Assembly (NCBI GenBank): GCA_947442905.1
Contig: CANEWV010000059.1
Span: forward strand, 1-8,157
Origin: Chitinophagaceae bacterium
GTDB taxonomy: Bacteria; Bacteroidota; Bacteroidia; Chitinophagales; Chitinophagaceae
Length of the DNA stretch: 8,157 bases
Reading direction: 5' to 3'
A model generated the notes under the pieces. It was not told the DNA's origin and made no database searches. It saw only the letters and a list, made by a program, of their open reading frames with translations. Below, in pieces: positions 1 to 6,017 of the stretch (the stretch's first letter is position 1; every line of letters begins with the position of its first letter). Made by a program: the position numbers and the translations under genes.

Positions 1-683
1 ACAGAAATAGCACCCTCCGATTTTAATTTAGAAAACAGCGGCGACTCCTGCATTTTTAAACGGATATAAATAGAAACGCCTACAAGTACAATAGAAAATA
101 AAAATGGAATACGCCAACCCCATGCATTAAATTTTGCAATCGATACAGCCGGGTCAATATCTAAACTATGCCTCGTAAATAAAATTACACTAAGTGATAC
201 AAATAAACCTAGCGTTGCCGTTGTTTGAATCCATGAAGTATAATAACCTCTCCTACCTGCAGGCGCATGCTCCGCCACATAGGTTGCAGCGCCCCCATAT
301 TCACCACCAAGTGCAAGGCCTTGCAGCAAACGAAGCGTTAATACAATAATAGGCGCAGCAAATCCAATAGATGCGTAACTGGGCACAAGACCAATGGCAA
401 ATGTTGATCCACCCATTAAAACAAGGGTTAATAAAAAAGTGTATTTGCGGCCTACCAAATCACCAAGTCTTCCAAAAACAAGCGCACCAAAAGGTCTTAC
501 AATAAAACCCGCAGCAAAAGTGGCAAGGGTAGAAAGTAGTGCCGCCGTTGGATTTGTTTTAGGAAAAAACTGACCTGCAATAACGGTAGCGAGGCTTCCA
601 AAAATGTAAAAATCGTACCACTCAATTAAGGTACCAAGTGAAGATGCAGTAATTACCTGCCAAATTTTATTTTGTTTTTTCAT
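1..683 (-). CDS. MFS transporter, metabolite:H+ symporter (MHS) type, N-terminal part, cut by window edge
   Basis: This is the first 227 codons of an inner-membrane secondary transporter; the C-terminal half lies beyond the left edge. Visible MHS/ProP-like signatures are SLGTLIEWYDFYIFGS (residues 15-30, end of the N-terminal stretch and TM1), FGRLGDLVGRK (70-80, the MFS loop 2-3 motif), RLLQGLALGGEYGGA (118-132, TM4), a W-x-Q segment near 151-153, WGWRIPFL (188-195) and QESPLF (212-217) before the central loop. The order and spacing match the proline/betaine, alpha-ketoglutarate and shikimate symporters of this family, which couple uptake to the proton gradient. The substrate cannot be read from the sequence. 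An in-frame TAG at 687-689, two codons upstream, fixes the ATG at 681-683. The gene is divergent from acs across a 154-bp region, so a carboxylate substrate is a reasonable inference. I am confident of the family and not of the substrate. Confidence 0.9.
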   Translation of the reverse strand, partial: MKKQNKIWQVITASSLGTLIEWYDFYIFGSLATVIAGQFFPKTNPTAALLSTLATFAAGFIVRPFGALVFGRLGDLVGRKYTFLLTLVLMGGSTFAIGLVPSYASIGFAAPIIVLTLRLLQGLALGGEYGGAATYVAEHAPAGRRGYYTSWIQTTATLGLFVSLSVILFTRHSLDIDPAVSIAKFNAWGWRIPFLFSIVLVGVSIYIRLKMQESPLFSKLKSEGAIS

Positions 684-837
684 GTGCTAAACAATAGTAG
701 CAACAACTTACGCCAACCAACGCATTTTTCCAACTTTTTACGCATCAATAAACGAACAAGCGTTTATTAAATCTTTGCTTAATAAATGAATAATAAAATA
801 GTTAGTAACGTATATTTATGACTTCAAACGACAAGCC
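684..837. promoter_or_regulatory. Divergent promoter region between the MFS transporter and acs
   Basis: This 154-bp AT-rich gap must carry the start signals for both flanking genes. It contains a half-site array (747-788, listed separately) and a direct repeat ACGCAT at 720-725 and 740-745, spaced by 20 bp start to start. On the minus strand a weak Bacteroidota-type promoter can be proposed for the transporter: TTG (complement of 718-720), an 18-bp spacer, then TACTATTG (complement of 692-699) against the consensus TAnnTTTG. It would leave only a few bases of leader. No equally good pair was found for acs. There is no Shine-Dalgarno before either start. Confidence 0.6.
747..788. promoter_or_regulatory. 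Candidate operator: three alternating AATAAACG half-sites
   Basis: AATAAACG at 747-754 is followed after 6 bases by its exact reverse complement CGTTTATT at 761-768. A third copy with one mismatch, AATAAATG, lies at 781-788 in the first orientation. The second and third elements also form a perfect 8-bp inverted repeat, TTTATTAA (763-770) and TTAATAAA (779-786), around an 8-base spacer. The 22-bp first dyad has the size of a dimeric TetR-like or similar repressor site, but no regulator gene is visible here. The position between divergent starts favours a binding site over a terminator. The low G+C of the elements raises the chance of coincidence. Confidence 0.4.
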
Positions 838-2775
838 ATGACCTATCCTTATCAGCTTACAAGCTTTGACGCATATAAAGAAGCCTATAAAAAAAGCATT
901 GAAGACCCTGCTGCTTTTTGGGGCGAGATTGCAGAACATTTTACATGGCGTAAAAAATGGGATACCACACTTGAATGGAATTTTAAAGAACCAAAAGTAG
1001 AATGGTTTAAAGGTGGTAAATTAAATATCACCGAAAACTGTTTGGATAGACATATTCCTACCAAAGGACATTTACCTGCACTTATTTGGGAGCCCAATGC
1101 ACCAGATGAAGCGGGTCGAGTACTCACCTATAGCAAACTCCTTGAAAAAGTTTGTCAATTTGCGCAAGTACTTAAAAACAATGGTGTTCAGAAAGGCGAC
1201 CGTGTTTGTATTTACATGGGCATGATTCCAGAACTGGCTATTGCAGTGCTTGCCTGCGCGCGTATTGGCGCCATTCACTCTGTGGTGTTTGGTGGATTTT
1301 CGGCACAAAGTATTGCAGACCGTTTATTAGACGCGAGCGCTACTTTTATTGTTACCTGCGATGGTGCTTACAGAGGTGCCAAAGACATCCCTTTAAAATC
1401 AGTGATTGATGATGCACTTATTGGAAATAAAACTGTTAAGCGCGTTATTGTAGCTACCCGCACACGCACGCCTGTTTCTATGATTAAAGGCCGCGACTGT
1501 TGGTGGGAAGATGAAATGAAACAAGTAGAAGAAAAAGGAATCACTTTTATTGAAGCCGAAGAAATGGACGCAGAAGATCCTTTATTTATTTTATACACTT
1601 CGGGTTCTACCGGAAAACCTAAAGGCGTAGTGCATACCTGCGGTGGATATATGGTATACACCAACTATACATTTGTAAATGTATTTCAGTACAAGCCTGG
1701 TCAAATTCATTTTTGTACAGCAGACATTGGCTGGATTACAGGACATAGTTATATTGTCTACGGACCATTAAGCGCTGGTGCTACCACACTTTTATTTGAA
1801 GGTATTCCTACCTGGCCTGACGCTGGAAGATTTTGGGATGTAGTGGATAAATACAAAGTCAATATTTTATACACGGCGCCTACTGCCATCCGTAGTTTAA
1901 TGGGATTTGGTTTAGGGCCACTTCAAGGAAAAAATTTATCGTCACTAGAAGTATTAGGAACCGTTGGTGAACCTATCAACGAAGAAGCATGGCACTGGTA
2001 TGATCAAAATGTAGGCAAGGGCCGCTGTCCTATTGTAGATACTTGGTGGCAAACAGAAACGGGTGGTTGTCTCATTTCAAATTTAGCTGGCATAACGCCT
2101 GCAAAGCCAAGCTGGGCAACACTTCCCATGCCAGGCCTCGAAATGGTACTCGTAGATGAAAATGGTAAAGAAGTGGTAGCAGAAGGAGATGAAACGATCT
2201 CTGGAAACCTATGTATCAAATCGCCATGGCCATCTATATTACGTACTACCTACGGTGATCATGAGCGTTGCAGAACCAACTATTTTGCTACTTACGAGAA
2301 TATGTATTTTACCGGCGATGGTGCCTTAAAAGATAAGGATGGATTTTTTAGAATTACTGGAAGAGTAGACGATGTACTCAATGTAAGTGGTCATAGAATT
2401 GGAACCGCCGAAGTAGAAAACGCTATTAACATGCACGCTGGTGTAGTTGAAAGTGCTGTAGTGGGTTATCCGCACGACGTTAAAGGACAAGGTATTTATG
2501 CCTATGTAATATATGGTGGATCACATGCGCAGGACACGCACGGTACTGGTGAACTTGTAAGAAAAGATATTTTACAAACCGTTACACGCATTATTGGTGC
2601 CATTGCAAAACCAGATAAAATACAATTTGTATCGGGTCTTCCAAAAACAAGAAGTGGTAAAATTATGCGCCGTATACTTCGCAAAATTGCAGAAGGTGAA
2701 ACAGAAAATTTAGGCGATACAAGTACCCTATTAGATCCAGCTGTTGTAGACGAAATTAAAAACGGAAAATTATAG
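838..2775 (+). CDS. acs: Acetyl-CoA synthetase (AMP-forming acetate--CoA ligase)
   Basis: This cytosolic enzyme makes acetyl-CoA from acetate, ATP and CoA through an acetyl-adenylate. At 645 residues it is close to the usual ~650. It shows the N-terminal acs cap (FWGE at 27-30; NITENCLDRH at 63-72), the P-loop YTSGSTGKPKG (253-263), the CTADIGWITGHSY block (293-305), and DTWWQTETGG (401-410). The second Trp, W404, corresponds to the residue that restricts the acyl pocket to acetate. The hinge motif GRVDDVLNVSGHR spans 508-520, and the C-terminal PKTRSGK (602-608) carries the adenylation lysine K608. That last motif fits the P-x4-GK pattern of lysine acetylation control known for Acs, so post-translational regulation is plausible. 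An in-frame TAG at 799-801 with no other ATG fixes the start. Propionate is a possible minor substrate. The 3' end overlaps the opposing DUF1501 gene by 6 bp. Confidence 0.97.
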   Translation: MTYPYQLTSFDAYKEAYKKSIEDPAAFWGEIAEHFTWRKKWDTTLEWNFKEPKVEWFKGGKLNITENCLDRHIPTKGHLPALIWEPNAPDEAGRVLTYSKLLEKVCQFAQVLKNNGVQKGDRVCIYMGMIPELAIAVLACARIGAIHSVVFGGFSAQSIADRLLDASATFIVTCDGAYRGAKDIPLKSVIDDALIGNKTVKRVIVATRTRTPVSMIKGRDCWWEDEMKQVEEKGITFIEAEEMDAEDPLFILYTSGSTGKPKGVVHTCGGYMVYTNYTFVNVFQYKPGQIHFCTADIGWITGHSYIVYGPLSAGATTLLFEGIPTWPDAGRFWDVVDKYKVNILYTAPTAIRSLMGFGLGPLQGKNLSSLEVLGTVGEPINEEAWHWYDQNVGKGRCPIVDTWWQTETGGCLISNLAGITPAKPSWATLPMPGLEMVLVDENGKEVVAEGDETISGNLCIKSPWPSILRTTYGDHERCRTNYFATYENMYFTGDGALKDKDGFFRITGRVDDVLNVSGHRIGTAEVENAINMHAGVVESAVVGYPHDVKGQGIYAYVIYGGSHAQDTHGTGELVRKDILQTVTRIIGAIAKPDKIQFVSGLPKTRSGKIMRRILRKIAEGETENLGDTSTLLDPAVVDEIKNGKL

Positions 2776-4026
2776 CATCATTTTTAATGAAGCGCCTGAC
2801 CAGTCAGGAAATAAGTTGCCATTTGTTTTTAGCTGCAAATGATTTTCTGCTACCGCACTAAACACGGCTCTAAAATCGGTGGTTACAGGAAGGTCTCTAT
2901 TATCTTCTAGGTTTTCCTTGGCAAGGCTTCCCATGTTACTATATACTTTTCCGCCGGCAACGTCATTGCCTAATACAAATAGACAGCTTGCTCTACCATG
3001 ATCGGTTCCACCCGTTCCATTTTGTGCTACGGTGCGGCCAAATTCTGTCATGGTCATAAGCGTAACTTCACTTTGTCGTTCGCCTAAATCCTGCCAAAAC
3101 GCGGCAATACTATCTGAAAAATCTTTTAGGTTTCGTGCAAAAATACCGTTTGTTGTACCCTGGTTAAAATGTGTATCCCAACCACCGCTTTCTGCAAAAC
3201 CCACTTCCAGTCCTACATCCATTTTAATAAGTGTTGCAATTTGTTTTAAAGAATTGCCAAGTGCCGAGTTTGGATAAACGGCACCATTAGCGGGCTGGTA
3301 ATTTTTGATATTGTTTGACTTTAAAATTTTGAGTGCTTCAAAACTTTCTTTACCTGTTTTATTGAGTAGCTCGTTTGCAGTTTGATCGTAAAGCTCTTCA
3401 AATGAAGTAGCCGCTTTACCCGCAGCCATTGGATTGCCTTTTAATTGAATAGAAAAATCTTGTAAATTATTAATAGCAATCGCATCCGCATCGCCATATA
3501 AACTTCGCGGTAAAGAACTTGTTACACTTACCGCAGAAAACGGCGTAGGCGCATGATTTAGTAAACCAACTGCTCTATTCAGCCAACCACTTGCGGTGCC
3601 TTTTGCAAACGGTGTACCCGACTCCATATAATCCTGTGCATCAAAATGACTTCTGGTGGTATTAGGGCTACCCACCCCATGCACTACTGCTAAATTTTTT
3701 GTATTAAAATAAGGAAACAAACTTTTTAAAGAAGGGTGCATGGCGTAACGGTCGTCCAAATTAAATAAGCCACCTTCAGCAGCGGTTGGGCTCATAAATA
3801 AACCTGGCCTTGCAAGTTGTAAAGCTGGGTCTGCAAAGGGTGTTACAGCCATCAGGCCATCCATCGCACCGCGCTGAAAAATACAAACCAAGGTTTTATT
3901 TTTTTTATACATTGGTAGTATTTGCGTGCCCGCTGCTGCTTCTGTAATAAAACGGGGAAGCCCACTGATGCCAGTAGCAAATAATGCAAGCGCACCTGAT
4001 TTCATAAAAGCCCTTCTGTTTGCCAT
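2770..4026 (-). CDS. DUF1501 family protein, Tat-exported
   Basis: This 418-residue protein of unknown function belongs to a family placed in the alkaline phosphatase/sulfatase superfamily. The N-terminus NRRAFMKSGALALFATGI (residues 3-20) is a twin-arginine signal: an RR pair, F and K nearby, then a hydrophobic stretch to about 24. This predicts export as a folded protein. Family landmarks are QRGAMDGL (51-58), RSHFDAQDYMESG (125-137), GGWDTH (281-286), TEFGRT (327-332) and GGTDHGRA (339-346). The conserved D and H in these blocks are the likely metal or catalytic ligands, by analogy with the superfamily. The Tat motif directly after the ATG supports this start. The gene follows the DUF1800 gene by 10 bp, so the two are almost certainly co-expressed. 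Its last two codons and stop overlap the end of acs. Hydrolase activity is possible, but nothing here proves a substrate. Confidence 0.93.
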   Translation of the reverse strand: MANRRAFMKSGALALFATGISGLPRFITEAAAGTQILPMYKKNKTLVCIFQRGAMDGLMAVTPFADPALQLARPGLFMSPTAAEGGLFNLDDRYAMHPSLKSLFPYFNTKNLAVVHGVGSPNTTRSHFDAQDYMESGTPFAKGTASGWLNRAVGLLNHAPTPFSAVSVTSSLPRSLYGDADAIAINNLQDFSIQLKGNPMAAGKAATSFEELYDQTANELLNKTGKESFEALKILKSNNIKNYQPANGAVYPNSALGNSLKQIATLIKMDVGLEVGFAESGGWDTHFNQGTTNGIFARNLKDFSDSIAAFWQDLGERQSEVTLMTMTEFGRTVAQNGTGGTDHGRASCLFVLGNDVAGGKVYSNMGSLAKENLEDNRDLPVTTDFRAVFSAVAENHLQLKTNGNLFPDWSGASLKMML

Positions 4027-4039
4027 TTTTATTTATTTA
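4024..4039 (-). promoter_or_regulatory. A-rich translation start junction between DUF1800 and DUF1501 genes
   Basis: Read on the minus strand, the DUF1800 stop TAA is the first unit of a TAAA-TAAA-TAAAA run leading directly into the DUF1501 ATG, with 10 bases between stop and start. No Shine-Dalgarno is present. A-rich unstructured leaders are the usual initiation context in Bacteroidota, and the close spacing suggests coupled translation. Confidence 0.5.
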
Positions 4040-5965
4040 TTTGCGCTGAAACGCAGGTGAACCAATAATCACACCAACCACCTGTGCCATACTCTTTAAT
4101 GGGGTATTATTCATATCAGACATGGATTCTTTTTGCATGTCTTGCATCCCGCCGGTGTCTTTTGTGGCGGATGCAATTTTTTGATCAATATTTTGTGCGC
4201 GCACAATGGACATAATGCGCTCCGAATTTTCTTTTTGATTAGCAACCGGTAGTAATAGTTTGGTATAAATTTGAAGCGCTTCTTCTACACTTTCAGGTTC
4301 ATGGTTTTGATTGAGGGCTAATAAATTAGTTTTAAACCCTGGTATTTTTTGCGCAGCAATCGCCATTCCAAAATTCATTCTATTTAATAGTGACCCTGTA
4401 TTGATCCAAAAATTTGCCCTATCCGGAAAGCCAGTTGGCGCCTGATAAAAATAAAATTTTTGACCCATTTTTTCGGACCAGGTAAACACCTGATAAGGCG
4501 CTGCTACTTCGGTACCCGTTGCGCGTACGGCACTCACCGCCAGTTCAAATGGAGATTTTATTTTTTCTTTTTCTTTGGCCTTGGTCCAAAAATCAGGATG
4601 CATTACCATGGTTAACAACACTTCTTTAATATCTCCTTTAGATCTTAAAAATGTTTTGGCCATTTCGTCTACAACGGCTATTGGTGGTTCGTCGGCTATA
4701 AATTTAGCAGCCATTTTGGTAGCAATAAATCGCGCCGTTGCTGGGTGTGATGCAAGCATAGCAAGCGCTTCCATGCCTTCGTTGTATCCACCATTTGCAG
4801 GAAAAGTTTTTCCAAGAATTGTTTTTGCATTTTCGTCGTGCTTTTCACCACTATATAAAAAACAATCTTCTACTTGTAATCCACGACGTGTAAGTTGCGC
4901 TGGCGGGATATTTGAAAACCTTTTAGCAAGCGGTCCTTCTTCATACATGGGCTTAACGCCCCAGCCTGTTAAGGCCCTCGCTAGTTCCGTAACATCAGAT
5001 TGAGTGTATCCACCATTTACACCTAGTGTATGTAGCTCCATCACTTCGCGGGCATAGTTTTCATTTAAACCCTGCGATTTTCTTTTTTTAATTTGGGTGC
5101 TCATCTGATTTTCCATAGCATCCATTTTTTGCATAGAATCTTCAGAAACACTAGCAGCAGCTAGCATTTTTTTAGCAGCATTTAAATCGAGTAAACGCTG
5201 TGCTGCTTTTAATTGACGCTTTGCATACTCATTGTCATTGCTGATGCTTAATGCATTGTCTAAATAGAGTAGCATAGCCGGATGCTTAGCAGTTGCAAAA
5301 AGGATTGATGAAAAATTGCTGAGCACATTGGGTCTAATCGCATCGCGCTCGTATGGCAACACCAGTTGTTGCACCTGATTTTTTGTAAGTGATACATTAA
5401 AATGATTGAACCAAAAATCAGTTAACACTTCTTGTAATTGCGCATCACTATACACCGCTCTAATTACTTTTTGATTGATGAGTTCGCGCTGTAATTCTTG
5501 CAAGGGTCTAAAACCATAATCGGCTTGTAATTTTTTGAGAGCCTCCCTGTAAGCGGGTCTATCTGTTTTATCTACCGAGTCTTTATCGATATATCCTTTT
5601 GCAATGGCAAGTCTTAAAAGTTGCGCAGGCTGCAAATAAGTATTTACAATAGAATCGGTGGGCATGCTTAGTGCCGTGTAACTAGAAAGCTTAACACGGA
5701 CTTTTTCGTTGTCTTTTGCGGGTTGCAATTGTTCCAAAAACCAGTTTTCGAGTCCTTGCTTCACAACTTCTTCTACCTGACCCGGCTTTGGACCAAACGT
5801 AAATCGGTTAAGTAGGTGTAAGGCAGCTTCCTGCTCCGTTAAACCCGCCTTTTTATAGGGCATTTTAGGCGCTGGTTGTATAAATGCCATTAAAAACAAA
5901 AAGCCAAACACAAATGCATACCCTAAGGCAGGCTTATGTGTTTGGCTTGTAAGGTTAATTTTCAT
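4037..5965 (-). CDS. DUF1800 family protein, N-terminal signal or anchor
   Basis: This 642-residue protein has no assigned biochemical function. A Sec-type hydrophobic segment (about residues 13-29) follows a short positive N-terminus, so it is secreted or membrane-anchored; no twin arginine or lipobox is seen. DUF1800 landmarks in order are HLLNRFTFGPKPGQ (50-63), GLENWFLEQLQP (71-82), LTDFWFNHFNV (181-191), LPYERDAIRPN (203-213), GLNENYAREVMELHTLG (299-315), YTQSDVTELARALTGWG (320-336), GEKHDENAKTILGKTF (373-388) and QAPTGFPDRANFW (508-520). Between LYLDNALS (233-240) and GLNENYARE lies a charged, probably helical insert of about 58 residues. A Met-rich stretch (607-618) precedes the C-terminus. 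An in-frame TAG at 5969-5971, one codon before the ATG, fixes the start. It is the first gene of a tight pair with DUF1501, and the families are often neighbours in other genomes, which implies a joint role in the envelope. Confidence 0.93.
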   Translation of the reverse strand: MKINLTSQTHKPALGYAFVFGFLFLMAFIQPAPKMPYKKAGLTEQEAALHLLNRFTFGPKPGQVEEVVKQGLENWFLEQLQPAKDNEKVRVKLSSYTALSMPTDSIVNTYLQPAQLLRLAIAKGYIDKDSVDKTDRPAYREALKKLQADYGFRPLQELQRELINQKVIRAVYSDAQLQEVLTDFWFNHFNVSLTKNQVQQLVLPYERDAIRPNVLSNFSSILFATAKHPAMLLYLDNALSISNDNEYAKRQLKAAQRLLDLNAAKKMLAAASVSEDSMQKMDAMENQMSTQIKKRKSQGLNENYAREVMELHTLGVNGGYTQSDVTELARALTGWGVKPMYEEGPLAKRFSNIPPAQLTRRGLQVEDCFLYSGEKHDENAKTILGKTFPANGGYNEGMEALAMLASHPATARFIATKMAAKFIADEPPIAVVDEMAKTFLRSKGDIKEVLLTMVMHPDFWTKAKEKEKIKSPFELAVSAVRATGTEVAAPYQVFTWSEKMGQKFYFYQAPTGFPDRANFWINTGSLLNRMNFGMAIAAQKIPGFKTNLLALNQNHEPESVEEALQIYTKLLLPVANQKENSERIMSIVRAQNIDQKIASATKDTGGMQDMQKESMSDMNNTPLKSMAQVVGVIIGSPAFQRK

Positions 5966-5971
5966 ATTCTA

Positions 5972-5984
5972 TTAGAGTCTCTAA
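5972..5984. repeat. 13-bp palindrome abutting the DUF1800 start
   Basis: TTAGAG and CTCTAA form perfect 6-bp arms around one central base, ending 6 bases before the DUF1800 ATG on the minus strand. It could be a protein site or a small RNA hairpin in the leader. The inner AGAGTC (5974-5979) can alternatively pair with GACTCT at 6002-6007, so two structures compete. Confidence 0.4.
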
Positions 5985-6011
5985 AACAGTAAAAGTTTAA
6001 TGACTCTTACT
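5982..6011 (-). terminator. Weak terminator-like hairpin after the OPT transporter gene
   Basis: On the minus strand, AGTAAGAG (complement of 6004-6011) can pair with CTTTTACT (complement of 5988-5995) as an 8-bp stem with one G-U pair and an 8-base loop. It is followed by G and four T. The stem is AT-rich and the T run is short, so termination would be partial at best. It begins 6 bases after the OPT stop codon. Confidence 0.3.
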
Positions 6012-6017
6012 ATTTAT

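Noticed and set aside
763..786. TTTATTAA/TTAATAAA inverted repeat as an intrinsic terminator
   Set aside because: It lies between divergent gene starts with no gene ending there, the stem has no G or C, and no T run follows; an operator role fits better.
1368..1664. Minus-strand open frame of 98 codons inside acs
   Set aside because: It sits opposite the acs P-loop region, has no recognisable family, and is best explained by codon bias of acs.
4575..5003. Plus-strand open frame of 142 codons
   Set aside because: It is antisense within the conserved DUF1800 region, with no leader or recognisable domain.
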